Assembly: GCA_038501785.1 (NCBI GenBank)
Contig: JBAMJR010000195.1
Location: 995,001-1,059,000, forward strand
Reading direction: 5' to 3'
Length of the DNA: 64,000 nt
Origin: Myoxocephalus aenaeus
Lineage: Eukaryota; Chordata; Actinopteri; Perciformes; Cottidae
Part shown: positions 24,795 to 37,380 of the stretch, one piece after another
Position numbering within the stretch: position 1 is the first letter of the stretch
Layout: each line of letters opens with the position of its first letter
Position numbers and translations under genes: made by a program
Notes under the pieces: generated by a model
What the model saw: only the letters and a program-made list of their open reading frames with translations
What the model was told of the DNA's origin: nothing
Databases searched by the model: none

Positions 24795-24872
24795 CACTGC
24801 CAAAATGAATCTAAGCCTTAAAATAGTTTAGACTCTAAACTATTTTAAGGCCTTAGATTCATTTTGGCAGTG
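24795..24872. repeat. Near-perfect 78-bp palindrome
   Basis: The left arm 24795-24832 (38 nt) and right arm 24834-24872 (39 nt) are exact complements apart from one extra C in the right arm, with a single-base spacer at 24833. Arms begin CACTGCCAAAATGAATCTAA and reach TAGTTTAGA at the centre. Confidence 0.95.
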
Positions 24873-25332
24873 GTCCTTCAGACATTTATGAGTTCTTTGA
24901 GTGAGCTGGACAGAAGAAAACTGACCTTGAACTAAAGCCACAATAATAAAGAACAAGGAAGAGACGATTGCAGGCCACAAGTAAAAAATATATTTAGCTT
25001 CTATTCTATTTCAGTATTCTCGTGAATGAGTTAGGGTCTGCAAAAGTTCAAAATGAGACTCTGTAACTTACAAAAATAGAAACAATGCAATACTATTTTA
25101 CAAATGATGTAAACTCATAAGCAATTAAAACAAATTCACTGTAGCTCTATTTACTACACTCGAAACAGCTTTAGCCTATACAGTAGGCTATGGTCTTTTA
25201 CAAAGAAGTAGTCAAGTGATTGAAAAATATTGATTATTAAAAGGAAATGTCATGTCAAATATACCACCCTCATTTTAGAAAGTGTTGCTAAATATTGTGC
25301 TGTCTTGTAATCTCTGGTAATACCTGTATCAC

Positions 25333-25393
<61 letters not shown>
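25333..25393. repeat. (AAT)n microsatellite
   Basis: About 20 AAT units in intergenic sequence. Confidence 0.95.
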
Positions 25394-25397
<4 letters not shown>

Positions 25398-27390
25398 TCC
25401 TCTGAAACTAATCAGTATTTGTTTAAGTGAAAGAACAGCTGAGTGTGTGTTACTGATGTTCACGGAACTTGATGCCATTTGTGAAAACATGTCTGTTTAA
25501 ATCGCTACATGGGGTTTTTGTATGTCGCCGCTAACATCCACAGCACGCAGCCTGGTATTTCCTAGGGAGTTTCCATCCTATTCCTGTCCCATAGAACCAT
25601 GTCCTATCCCCCCACTGGTTCCTCAGTACAAAGTCACACAGAAACAAACACGCACAAGCTACATTTATGAAGTAAAAAAATCTGTCCATTTGACGCTCAA
25701 TCCCTTTTAAGGTATACGCAATGTAACCTTTCTAATAATTTAGAAACTAAACTTGGTTGCTGTGTTCGGGTAGCTATTAAAACACACACCCACCAGCGCT
25801 ATGAATAGTCTCAACCTCTGAGCTCAAACAAGTATGTCCTGTTTCTGCATTTCCACCCCTCATATCTGAGCTTTTCCAGTAAGAATTACAGGAAGAAAAA
25901 AAAAAAAAATGGTGCTGAGTCAGAGAGGACACGTATCATTTATCTATGCAGTAGTGACAAAGTTCACAGTGAGATGCATTTAGACATAATACACGTGTTT
26001 GTTAAGGCCCTCAGGTTACTGTACAAGTGACAGAACATCGCAAAAACAAAATCATGTCACATGTTTGTACAAGTAAAACACAAAACACATTTACACCCAC
26101 CTCTTTACACGACCTTTGACCCACAATTCAGTTTTCATGTGTTTTGAACTGTGCCCTTTGAGAGCCCCTGATGCTGACTCCTTCATCTGGTGCAGACATT
26201 ATGACACACACAGATCTTGAGTTGCAGTAAGTGCACTGGCACCTGCTTCCAAGACCGTTTTCACCAACAGCTTTTGCAAATACGCCAAATCACAGTTTGT
26301 TTGGAGGGAACTTGTATTTTAAAGCCTTATAAAAATTGTAATCCAATCAGGGTGAATGTTTTACAGGAGGGGGTTTAACCATACTGGTATATGTATGTAT
26401 TATATTTCCAATACTGATGCTAATGTTGCTTATTATTATTGTGATGATGATCAATGATTCAGAATGACTGCCACCTCCACAAATGCCTGAAGAGGAAATT
26501 GTGGCTGAATCAGATGGCAATGGAGTGAAAATGGAAGGATCGACAGCATCCACATCAGTCAGACTGATGTTTTTTTTTTTACAAAATCACATTAAAAATC
26601 CCTTATATTCAGTGACAAAAAAATCTGTTTTGTTATAAAACAGGAAGGTGAATGAGACAGCGGGTTTGGTTTGGTCTTCTGAAGATTTGCTGTGTGAGCT
26701 CAGTGTGTCAGGTGACAGTAGAGAAGCAGCTTCTCAAACTACAGCAACCTTAAAGCAGAGTGACAAGCTCAGCTTCACATGAGACAGAACAAACGGGGCT
26801 GGACCGTGTGCAAGTGTCAACACGTCCATCTTGACCTGCTGACCGGCTGTCTTAACACAGCACTTTTTAAAACTGAAAACTTAACAGCTGCTTTGTCAGA
26901 AAACTCATCCTGAATCTATCAAACGTTGACATTACATGATTTGTGTTCTACCCAAGTCTTTCAAAGGCAGCTTAGTCAGAAGCAGAGTAGCATTTCAGCT
27001 GCACATTTCAAGTTGACATCATCCAGGTTTCTGAACATGGCCAGATTAATTTGTTTTGGGACACTGCTCAAATGAATTGAAAGCATCAATTCATAAATAT
27101 GCAACAAGATGCTGACTGAGAGGGCCTCACCTTGGCTATGTAACTTTTAAAAGACAAACTACAGTTTCTCTTTTACAAATGAGACGTTCAGTTAATAAGT
27201 TAACTTTGAGAGTTGATTTTGAGACTATACAGCCTTACTTGGTCTGGTATGACCAGTAGCTAGTGGTTAGTAAACTTAGTAGTAAAGCTAGTTATTTTAG
27301 GAGGAACATTATCTCCCTGTTTGGTCAGACTTAACATGAACCGTTTCTCACATTTAACCCTGAACACTGAGCTGCTAATAATTATATTTG

Positions 27391-27394
<4 letters not shown>

Positions 27395-27425
<31 letters not shown>
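27395..27425. repeat. (ATT)n microsatellite
   Basis: About ten ATT units, followed by degenerate AT-rich sequence, just upstream of the CpG-rich block. Confidence 0.85.
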
Positions 27426-27426
<1 letters not shown>

Positions 27427-27529
27427 TAATAATAGTAATAGTACTATAATAGTATAGTAGTATTATTAACAGGTTGATCTGCTGCCTACTGTGGGTTGCA
27501 CGCAGCGTGGACACGTCAGAGCCGTGCAG

Positions 27530-27622
27530 ATTCTGACGCCCGCTTCTCGTGGCTGCTACGTCATTACGCTGCCAGCTGATCGGAGTGGGAAGCCGGTGTG
27601 CGTCTGAGTTGGGAGTGTGTGT

Positions 27623-27670
<48 letters not shown>

Positions 27671-28110
27671 GAGAGAGATTGAGGGAGGGAGGGAGGGAGG
27701 ACTGGGGCAGGAGTTGTGTAAAAGGGCTGAAGTCCTGCGCTGCGTCCTCCACTGCCGCTGCGCTGCTCAGAAAGTAGGCTCCCTACCGAAGCCTTGACAC
27801 GATTTAAGGTGTTATATCCTTAAAAACCCAACATCCACGTTTTCCACGACACACCCTGGTGAAGGTCCGGACTCCGCCGGAGCAGTGGCAGGGCAGCCTG
27901 AACTCCGCTGGACCGTCCAGATGGGTTGGCCGAGCAGGAGCGACCCGGCCGGTGGTCAAGGTGGGGCGCGTTTACTGCTGCGAGGCTGTCTGCGTGTTTC
28001 TGCTGGCTAAACGCTTCTTCCTGTCAGTCTGATTTCGCCTGTAGCGGCTTGATGACCCAGTTTTCGTTGAAACGGCAACTGGGAAACCATTCCTTAACAT
28101 TATTCAAGTA
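27530..28110 (+). promoter_or_regulatory. CpG-richer block, candidate promoter or first exon
   Basis: After kilobases of AT-rich sequence this block is clearly richer in C, G and CpG (for example CCGGCCGGTGG near 27946). It contains a GA microsatellite at 27628-27680. It looks like an unmethylated 5' end, but no protein frame in it is recognisable. It is a plausible first exon of the mir-22 host transcript or of a longer trarg1 transcript; the sequence alone does not decide. Confidence 0.3.
27628..27680. repeat. (GA)n purine tract
   Basis: About 25 GA units with a few A or G interruptions, running into a GGGA repeat to about 27700. Confidence 0.9.
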
Positions 28111-31084
28111 AAATTCCCCTCCTCAGGTCTGATTTCTGGTTCACAGCTGCAGCTTTCTGCGTGTGTTTGCGTCGTCAGATCGTGGAGGATATGCACTTGG
28201 TGTTATAGGAGTTCTGGCTTAAGGCCTGTCTATGTGTCATGTCTCATATCGTCCAGGCCCACTGACACAGAGGACCTGGTATGAATTATGGGCACCTTAG
28301 AAATTTGACCACAGCCTCCCAGCTCAACATTTAATCAACATTTAAATGATTGACCCAGTGAGGCTTTGGTAATATGCTGCATGGAGTATCTGCACATGCA
28401 GATAGCAGCTAAAAGAATGCTTTAAATGTGCTAAAAAGTCAGAATTGTGTCTAAATTAACACAGAAGCACAGACATAATGTTATCAGTGCTTAAAGATTT
28501 ACAGATGTCATATTACATTGTCCTCCACATAATTAATGTAGTCATGTGAGCATGTAACAGGGAAAGGTTGTATGATACGCTGAAGGGTGAAGTCTGCTTT
28601 CATGTCGTCCAAACGTGTCAGAAAGTGTCAGCGATCAAAGCCCTTTCAAATTTGCTGAGTTCATTATAGGCCGAGGAACAAGCCTGTGCTAAAGTAGGGG
28701 ATAGGTGAATATCAGGACGATAACTAGGGCCCAGGCGTTCTTCAGAAATGCAGTGACACCAGCTGGCAGCTCTTTCTTCAAATGAAAGATAAACTCAAGT
28801 ATATTATGTTTGTAAGGACCAGTGAAAGAGACTTAAAGCAGGTGATGTACAAGTATGTAGGCCTCCTTGTCCCCTCAACTCATTCATATATAATGTATTT
28901 ACAGTATTTTACACTTCTATAAATCCTTTTAAAAGCAACGTGCAGTAATCTTTCTCTGAGATAATGGTCAGGAGGGGAAAGCTTACTGTCGTGTACGATG
29001 GAGCCTGTCTTACATAATTGTACAGCCAGAATTCAGTGTGCTGATCGGAATGCGCAATAGGCTGTGTCACGAGCTGCATTTGTGCCATTGCAACCCGGAG
29101 TGTGACATAAGCCACCCTGTCGATGAGGATCACATGGCAATTACAGGGTGTCGGTTAAAAAGCAGCTCATCTTCCCTACACGTGTTGTTTGCCCTGCATC
29201 CAGGCACAAACCTTCCCTGTGCTGTTTTATTGCCTACATTTGCAGAAGTGTAGTCGTCTTGCTCAACTTGGGTTACACCCTTCATTCCTTTTGCGTGCCT
29301 TGTCAAGGGAGGATGGGGCAAGAAGGTATGTGTTATGAAGGTTTATTTAGGGGGGGGAAAAAGCCAGTTCTTTCAAACAAAATGGCACAGACTGCCCGAG
29401 GACAGGCTCACGGGCCGCATACCGCACGCTACCATCTCCCAGGATGTCGTGAATTCAGAATGGCATTGAGCTGTTACTCCTAGCAAGTAACACCACCCAC
29501 ACCCTTTATTTGTACTAATCTCAGGGTTAAAGTCAGATAGTCCTGCAAACAGCCAGCAGCAGAGCACAAGAAGAGGCTCCCTGTACTATGATCAGTGTGT
29601 TGCCAAAGCCACCGCCCTTTCCCTGTCTTTGTCCCGATTCCCAGTCTAAAAATGATCAGTCTATATTGCAGACTACAATCTGGGGCAGTAAACGCTCTCC
29701 AACCGGGCCACACCCACAGCAGAGGAATGCACCTGGAGTAATATATGAAAAAACGTTTAATTATCACGTTTCCATTCACAGGGCCGTAGCAGCAGAATGC
29801 AAATCTGCAACTCTTGCCATTTCACGTGATACTTCTGCAATTCTTCACATATTTCCTCACGCAGTTTCAGTGCCGAAGGTCAGACAATTGAGGTGCCTTA
29901 TCTTGTCGCCTTATTTAGGATTCCCCCCACAACAGCATGACCCTACATTTGAAAAGGTGGTCTGAGTGGGCTCGAAGCATGGACAGAGGTCCATCATAAC
30001 GGCCATCTTTGTTTCTGTTCTCCATCTTCAACAGAAGTGCACTGCTTCTACCTGTTTGCATCTCATCTGTCTTTTTATTATTCATCTTTTCCCGTAATAT
30101 TCAAGCTCTCTAGATGAATAAATCTGCTCTTGCGATTGCTGCTCGGGCTCAATGAGGTCGATAATTCCCTTTATTGCATTGTGCATGGTTCGTTCACACC
30201 CTTCTGTGTGCACGCCATCATACCTGTTTCTCTCTGACACGCACATCTTGCCCGCCCGACACCAGTGTGTCGTTCCTCTTTCTTATTCTCCCTGAGAATG
30301 CACGTCCCAGATAAGCTCAGTCTTTTGTGTATCAGACTGTGTGTTATCTCCTCTTACACCGTAGCCCCGTGTATAAAAGCCTGTCTCAAGGCCGTCCACA
30401 CTGGCTGTCAATGGGCTCAGTCTGACTCGGAGAAGGCCAGAGAAAGAAAGAGAAGGAGAGGGGGAGGTAGAAAAAGAGAAAAGGCAGAGGGGAGGTGAGG
30501 GTGAACCTGACGGTGGAGCCACGTCTGCCTCGTCCGGTGCAGACCAGATGTAGTCGAGTTGGTAGAGGAGACGGGGGAAGGAAAGCGGGATGGAAAAGGA
30601 GGAGTGGAAAAGCCGGGTGGAATTTTTAACATACGCAGCTAGAATGTCAGGAATGCAGGACAGTCTGATCTGACCAAGAGCGAGAGAGAGGGGGAGAGGA
30701 CAGACAAGACAGGAAAGCTCCAAAAAGAAGAGGAAGAAGAAGAAGAGATATGGGAAAGAGTGGCACAGCAACACTGCCCGTCATTGTGAACATAAAGATA
30801 CAGAGTCACTGTTTGTGGAAGGATTGGCACGCTATGGAACAAATAACGTATTCAGTTTGAGGTTGTAGCAGCCGTAGTCGTCAGTTATGACCGTCAGTAG
30901 TCCTGTGTGTAGCCCGAGGACTTGTACTGTACGTCCTCCTCCCTGAATTCATTCAGACCAACACCCGCGGGAGCGTGTTTGCGTGAGGGAGAGTAGTCTA
31001 CTTTATAATACTGATGGGATGAATGACGGCTTTTTTTTATTATTACAATTTATATGATATGCCGTTCTGTCGGTCAACCTATAT

Positions 31085-31395
31085 AATGTCTCAACCTTTG
31101 GATGGATTGCCACGAAGTGTGGTTCACACATTAATGTCCCCCTCGGGATGAATAGTAACAACTTTGATGTTTTTTAAGGTCAAAATTTTGCCCAACACTA
31201 TACTTTGGTTTATGAGCCAATAACTACAGAACTACTGTCTTTCCCATCAGCCTCTGGTTCGTGCGATACAGCAAATATTAGCATGCAAAGACGTTAAACT
31301 AAGATGGTAAACACTGTCCCTGCTAAACATCAGCATATTATCATTACCATTGTGAGCATGATAGCATGTTGACAATAGCATTGTGTAGTCTGAAG
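31085..31395 (-). repeat. Dispersed repeat, copy 1
   Basis: On the - strand it contains words shared with the copy at 45178-45425: GAGGCTGATGG, a CAAAGTTGTTA block, ATTCATCC and AGCATGCTAAT. The family is teleost-wide to my knowledge, but I cannot name its class. Confidence 0.55.
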
Positions 31396-33528
31396 AAACG
31401 TTAGACAGCAATAAAAACCCTTCCAACGGTGTGCAGATTTATCTGTATTTATTCTAGTAGATATCCCTCTGATCCAGCATGCATCCAACACTGTACATGC
31501 GTGTCTTTCTCATCACTACTACATTAGCATTTAGCTCATATCACACTGTCTAAACAGCCTCACCTTGTTTCCTTGTGGCCAACCACGGTACTGCAAAAAT
31601 CCTGTTTCTTTTGTTGACCAACATTGCAAATGTCTTCTTTTTTTTTTTACAATGTTTTTAAAACTGAGAACCAGACTTTTTTAGTGGCATTAACAGTAAA
31701 ATGATTACTCTTTGATGAATTCATTTTAATATTTGTCAAACTTTTCAAACCCTTACCATTAAATTGTGGGATGAGGCACCAACACGTGGGCAGTGGGTCA
31801 CAAAAAGAGGACGCAAACCAGGAAAAGACTAAACTTTACTATAATAGTGCTTTACATACCAGTGAGCAACTGCCACATAGCGGCTCAAAGTGTGTGGCAC
31901 CGGCCAAGTTTGAGTGCCGATGAACGTTGCCTTTTTAATTAAACAAACGTAACTATTTACAAAAGATAAACATGAAGTGTGGAGGTCGGCTGCATCAGTA
32001 TTGTAAAGCAGCAAAAATGTCAAACCAAGCAAACCCTGGAGATGTGGGCAGAGAGCAGGCCGGCTGACGAGCCTCGGCTTTGCCTGCAGACTCCAGCAAG
32101 AGGAGAGCTGAAATCCCACAGGGACGGCAACTTTCATGGGAATTACGAGCGCCATTTTGTATTCCAGTTATCAGTTACAGGACTCCATAAACTAACACTT
32201 GATTGTAGAAGATTAATAAGACCTTGCTTTAAACAACAACAAAAAGGAAATGGAAGAAAAGAAGAATACAGTAGTAGATTTGATTGGATACGTTTGTCAC
32301 TGACTCACAAGTCAGAACAGGCCTCTGCACGCTGACTCACACCGACATTTGTCATGTCATGAGGAAAATGTCGTCAGTGTTTTTCCGTGTAGAGCCCATT
32401 TATTCTTCATATTGATCCCATGTATATGTCTCAATAGAAATTACTCTCTGGTTTTCTCAGGATGATTCTGAAGTCAAATCCAAACGAGACAAACTGATTT
32501 GTCCCTGCAGCGGTGTCTGTAAAATGTGTATATAAGTATTGCACTTACTATGCACAGGCTTCTGGCCGTGGGACACTCAAATACCTAAGATTATTCTGGT
32601 TCTCCTTACTGCAGGAATGGTCAGCATGTGTTACTCATCGTCAACCAGATGAAGTGGAGCGAGTCCTCAATATCACAAGATTACATTCTTTGAAGGCAAG
32701 AAAAGCACGGACCTGCTTTAGCTTTTGGTGAGGTCAGATTTGCGTTTTAGCAAACAATATGACGAACAGTGGAGAAACAACAGGGCCAGATCTGACCGCG
32801 AGGCAAAGTACAGGCAACTTCCTGGGGCTCCCAACTAAAAGGGCTTCGCAGAGCTATAGATTTATTATGGCATTTAGATATAACAAATATTGAATTATGC
32901 TGCTATTCTAACTCATTGTAGCCCAAAATCAGTTATAAAATACCTCACAACACAACTGTATACTACTCACTGTGTACTTGTACTTCAGAGGACAACGTTG
33001 TAGAACTAGTTTTACTGGACAGAGAAATGTTACTGGTCACATTGCAGATTAGTTTGTGTTGTAACATTTGCTAATTAGTATAGCACCAAGTATAGCTGAT
33101 GGGATACTAATTATACATATAGTGGCTTAAATTTAGACGCAATTCAACGTATATGTATTTAATTATCTTTTATATGTGAACATTTTTTCACAAGTTTTTC
33201 AGTCATTTCCAGATTAAGCAGCTAACTAGCTACTCTATCCTACTAGCTACGTTTAGCTTTTCTATTTTTTCACATGTAAACTTGCAACTTATAATCAGAC
33301 TTAAACAAAGTGTTTTGGAGCGCTTACAGGCTTCAACATGCAGAAAACAGGTGTCGCTACAGGTTTTCTCTCTGGGAAACACCAGAACATTCACTCTATT
33401 AATTAAGACTTCAACACTAATAATTCTCATGACTTCTGAAAGGATTCCAGGAGCTCTGCTTTCATGTAGAGGCCGTCTACTCCTCTTCTTCGCTCTCTCA
33501 CTCATGCTTTTGTAACCACGGTAACTGA

Positions 33529-33550
33529 GGGGGGGGGGGGGGGGAGGGGG
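33529..33550. repeat. G-rich homopolymer run
   Basis: Sixteen G, one A, then five G. It lies about 370 bp upstream of the putative mir-22 host exon. Confidence 0.9.
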
Positions 33551-33903
33551 AGAAGAGAAAGAGGCCGACCTGTAATATTGAGCATCATAAGAAAAGCATA
33601 TCTAAGATGTTTCTCGTTGCCACTGTATAACGTGCAGAGGCAGAGCTGAGCAGCTGTATCCCTTCTGGTAATCTGAGGCGTGATCTTGTGTGCATCTCTC
33701 CAGTCCTTCTTACATTACAGCTCATTGCACCCACTTACTCACAGCTGATCGCACACTCGACCGTGGTTCGACTGCACCCACTTACTGTACGTGTGTGTGT
33801 GTGTGTGTGTGTAAGCCTGGCTGCAGGCCACCTCATACCCACGCTATACCAAAGCCGGGAGTTTAGAGGGAAGTTAAAACGATCTCTTCTTCTCATTCTG
33901 CAG

Positions 33904-34706
33904 GAATATGCAAACCTAAAGCCGACGGAGGAAGGAGAAGGAGTCGCCGTTTGGGCCTTTCAAGCCGGCTGTCCGTCACTCCGGCCCGGTTCCAACTCTC
34001 ACGCTCTCTGGCTGGCTCCCAGGGCTCCCTCACACTTGGCCCCAAATGGCTGACACAGAGCAGTTCTTCACTGGCAAGCTTTATGTTCCCGTACACATGC
34101 TAAAGCTGCCAGCTGAAGAACTGCTCTGGTCAGCCCTGCCCCGGATGACTCGAGAAGAGGAAGCGGATGGGGGTTGCTGAGAAGAAGACTGAGGAAGAAG
34201 TGTTTCTCACGCTCAGTCATCCTGTTTTAAACAAATGTAAGGTGTATTTTATTTTAGGCAACAGATAATGTTTATTTTCACAACAACTTGCTTACATTTT
34301 GTCATGATGTTTTGGTTTCTTACAGTGAAGAACAAATTCTTTTCTCAGACTATTTTGTTTTTTTTGTTGTGGAAAAAACTGCACACTATGAACAATGAAA
34401 CTCATACCAGCTCTGAAGGCTCTTTTTCTTCAGGGGGTAAATATATCACCGGCTGCTTCAATGGATTCCTTCACAAACTACCAACTTTACTCATTGGATG
34501 TGAAATAGTCTTAACTGAGTAATATCCACTGCAGTGCTTCTACTTTATTTATTTGGCATCAGCATCAGGTTAATTGATTAACTATATTACTGTAATATAA
34601 ATTGGTTTAATAAAGAAAGCATTTTGTTTCAATTATGTGTTGTCAATTAATCATAAAATAGCCTTATGTCATGTTTTTCAAATAAAGTGCTTGTGATTTT
34701 CTAGTG
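33904..34706 (+). ncRNA. Putative mir-22 host lncRNA exon
   Basis: The mir-22 hairpin lies just after a good 3' splice site (TCTCATTCTGCAG, exon from 33904) and is followed by AATAAA at 34609-34614 and 34681-34686. In mammals miR-22 is processed from an exon of the spliced lncRNA MIR22HG, so the same arrangement is inferred here. The open frame crossing the left part of this exon shows no family and stops inside the hairpin arm. The 3' end is approximate. Confidence 0.4.
34048..34135 (+). ncRNA. mir22: pre-miRNA mir-22
   Basis: A long hairpin with arms 34048-34083 and 34101-34135, three or four single-base bulges and a 17-nt loop. The 3' arm at 34103-34124 starts AAGCTGCCAGCTGAAGAAC, the miR-22-3p sequence in the fish form (C at position 11, where mammals have T). 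The 5' arm at 34062-34083 starts AGTTCTTCACTGGCAAGC, the miR-22-5p form. miR-22 is a conserved vertebrate miRNA with roles in heart and metabolic regulation. Its human gene is beside TLCD2 on 17p13.3, and tlcd2 is also in this window. Confidence 0.95.
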
Positions 34707-36574
34707 CACTGTGCATTCAGCTTGTTTGTTTAGCCCTGCTTGAACTTTGTTGGTTTGCACCGCCAAGAATAAGCACCAGAAACATCAAGAAACTGAATGG
34801 ATAATAGTTTGACTATTTTGTCTACACTGACTATTAGGAAATCCTATGGAAAAATTTGGGAAAATAATCTGAAACTGGAGTGTTGCTGCAATTTTTTACC
34901 TACATTTTCACGGTCTTGGTGCACAAAGATCACCACTAGATGGCGGGATAATACGTGCAAAACTAAGGTTGAAAGATGGCTGAGGGCGCCATGTAGCAAG
35001 ACAAGTGACGGAAATTAAATCAGATTATGTTCACATAATGTGGATTAACATATTCAATATGTGGTGAGATAGTTTCAGTAAAATGGTATTTCATTATCCC
35101 ATTTATTAGTATTGTCTCTGATGGAATAAGTATTAATATTCCATTGTACGTAAGTAAAAGTACATCAAGTATTATCAGAAAAATTAAGCATCAAAAGTTA
35201 AAGTATTATATTATAGAGAATGTCCTATTGAGTTCTATATTGTATTGCATTAATTTGGTTGACACATTTAACATATTTTATTGGAATATTATTGATTACA
35301 GATTTTCCAGTGGTGCAACTACAAGTGTATTTAATCAACTAGTATACATTTGAGGTATATTACATTACAATTACTTATATTATATGTATTTGAGTGTATC
35401 CTTTTATGCAACTTTATATTCCCACAACATTTAAGATAGCAATATTATATATTCGTTTTTATTTATGCATTCACATTTTAAATATAATATAATATATAAA
35501 GTACGATGTCGTATTTTAAACCCAATCTTTCGCCTTGGCCCCACCTTGACCAACAATCAAATGCTTGTTACATATTAATGCATCAATAATATGAATCTGA
35601 TACTGTAACAGTTACTTGCATTATGAAGATTTTTACTCAAGTATTTGGAAAATATATAGTTTTACTTAAGATGGGATCTTAATCCTTTCTTCACTACTGA
35701 TATTTTTCAAAAGGTAATATGTTTGTTATTTCAAATCTTAATCTGCAATAACTAGAGCTGACAAATAATATAGTGGTAAGTATAGTATAAATAGGCTTGT
35801 ACGTAAAAGTGCAAGTAGCCTGAATTGACTACTAGTTAACCAAATATTTGTGGAGAAAGAAAGATTAAAGGAGAGAGAGTGTTTAATCGGGGCACCTTAA
35901 AGTTTGGATATCTTGGACAAATAGCTGTACAATGGCAGAATCACACAGGTAATTTTTAGGAGACAGGGTTGCACAGGTGGACCTCGGTCGGCGTGCATGT
36001 TTTGAGAGACTTGTGGTTCATGTGGTTCACTTTACGCACTCTCCATCTCTCTCTTTCCCCGTCACACACCCTGTGCGGTGTCTACATGCTGATCCAGCGG
36101 ATGCTCCCGCGCGCAAATGGAAAGCTTTTACGCACCGAGCATATTCACTTCAAAAGAGGTTTAATTGCTGTTTTTGCATTGTCACACGCCTCGCCTGGTG
36201 CATAAGTAGGGAACACTGGGAATGAACTGTGGAGATGTAAGGGATGCGGTAATACCTCACTACATAATAGAGAAAGGGAGTAGGGGAGGGGGGTAAAAGG
36301 CAAGGAGTACGTCCGGACGCTCAACGCCAACTAGACGCGAGAGGGACTCAGACATCAATAACATCTCACTCATCAATAAGACATTTTGATGGAGTTAGAC
36401 TACTTAATTAAATAGATTGCCTTGGAGGTATTGGGCTCTCTGAATTTATAATATTTAATCTAATGACCCCCAATGGAGAATATCTGAAGGACGACTCTTC
36501 AGCGTCTCCATCCACAGGAAAGCGGCTCGGTCAGACAGACACTCGCAGACTTGGAGAGGTCCTATCTTCCAGAG
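34707..36574. other. Intergenic and 5' flank of trarg1
   Basis: AT-rich sequence without recognisable exons, becoming more GC-rich after about 35980. It includes a CTCF-like site at 34933-34946. The trarg1 promoter and 5' untranslated region should lie in the last several hundred bases. A frame beginning at 36463 overlaps the start of trarg1 in another phase and is not called. Confidence 0.5.
34933..34946 (+). promoter_or_regulatory. CTCF-like motif
   Basis: CCACTAGATGGCGG matches the degenerate CTCF core CCASYAGRKGGCRS at every position. It is located 800 bp downstream of mir-22. Motif match only; occupancy is unknown. Confidence 0.4.
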
Positions 36575-37380
36575 ATGGCTATCAACACGGATGCTGCCTT
36601 TGGGAAAAGCGCGCTTGGCGAGAGGGAAGTGTCCAATCCTACCGACTTCCAGGACACCGAGAAGCTGCTGAGCACCGCCACCACCGAGCCCACCGGGCAG
36701 AGCAACATCAAACCGTCCGACTCCTTCTCCCTCAACATCAGAGGGAGCGTCCGGTCCCTGGATGCGGACCAGAACGGACACAGATCACCGTTGAAGTCGG
36801 GCTCCATCGGGCAGCTGGCGACCCCACCCAGATCCTTGTCGCGTCTCAGCCTGGGCCCGCTGTCCTCCTCGGTGCCGCCCGGGTGCGTCCCGCCGAGCTA
36901 CCTCTGGCTCGCCGTGCTGTCCTGCTTCTGCCCCGCCGTGCCGCTCAACATTTGCGCCTTGTGGTACGCGAATGTGGTGAGTGTTACATTTACTGTGTTC
37001 TTATTAACAACACAATGCAGACTATTATCATCCGTCTGTGCTTGAGGTGCTTGAGTATATTCTAAATACAGTTGTAGGCTTTTCAAACACTACAGGTGTT
37101 TTGCTTCTGTTGCGTTTAAATATTTAATTGTTAATCACCTTCCTTTTCCTTTCCCGTTAGTCGAGGTCTGTTCTCCATACAGGAGATATTGAAGGAGCAA
37201 GGAAGTATGGGCGTTTGTCTATGCTGTTCAGCTGTCTGGCGATGATGCTGGGTGTGGCTGTCATCATCTTCATAGTGTTTACAATAGGTATGAAAGAAAG
37301 ACGTTAATCAAACACACTCAAAGTGTAAATATGTGTATCTTAATGACTCTTTTCTCTGCTTCTCAGAGACTCAGAAGTGA
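36575..37380 (+). CDS. trarg1: TRARG1-like CD225/dispanin membrane protein (3 exons)
   Basis: This is a 180-residue protein with a long polar N-terminus and a C-terminal CD225/dispanin domain. Exons are 36575-36976, 37161-37287 and 37367-37380; phases 0 and 1 join cleanly and the last exon adds only ETQK and the stop. The first membrane helix is YLWLAVLSCFCPAVPLNICA, then the conserved intracellular loop SRSVLHTGDIEGARKYGRLS, then a second helix around LAMMLGVAVIIFIVF. TRARG1 (TUSC5) regulates GLUT4 vesicle traffic in fat and muscle. The dispanin relatives PRRT2 and TMEM233 share this domain and are the alternatives; the loop and its human position on 17p13.3 with TLCD2 and mir-22 favour TRARG1. 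The first in-frame ATG is 36575. AATAAA is at 38216-38221. Confidence 0.72.

Larger units (their letters stand above)
24131..27530. other. Gene-poor stretch, no supported coding sequence
   Basis: Between the tRNA and the GA-repeat block I find no exon with recognisable protein content. It contains a 78-bp palindrome at 24795-24872, an AAT microsatellite at 25333-25393, an A-run near 25896 and an ATT repeat at 27395-27425. Parts may belong to untranslated sequence of an unrecognised transcript. Confidence 0.6.
28111..33903. other. Non-coding stretch upstream of mir-22
   Basis: Several open frames of 60-160 codons lie here, but none has a recognisable domain, and the longest (163 codons, - strand) mirrors a purine-rich tract at 30430-30780. 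A copy of a dispersed repeat lies at 31085-31395 and a G-rich run at 33529-33550. If the mir-22 host starts in the CpG-richer block, this is its intron. Confidence 0.5.

Noticed and set aside
29148..29965. Frames of 111, 99 and 125 codons
   Set aside because: No domain, no splice support, ordinary overlapping frames in sequence without stop codons by chance.
30283..30774. 163-codon frame on the - strand
   Set aside because: Low-complexity Ser/Leu/Pro/Phe text opposite a purine-rich tract; no family resemblance.
33688..34053. 121-codon frame upstream of mir-22
   Set aside because: It crosses a TG repeat and the host-exon acceptor and ends at the mir-22 arm; no protein family.
36463..37065. 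200-codon frame overlapping trarg1
   Set aside because: It runs in another phase over the trarg1 exon and past its splice donor; the trarg1 frame has the conserved membrane domain.
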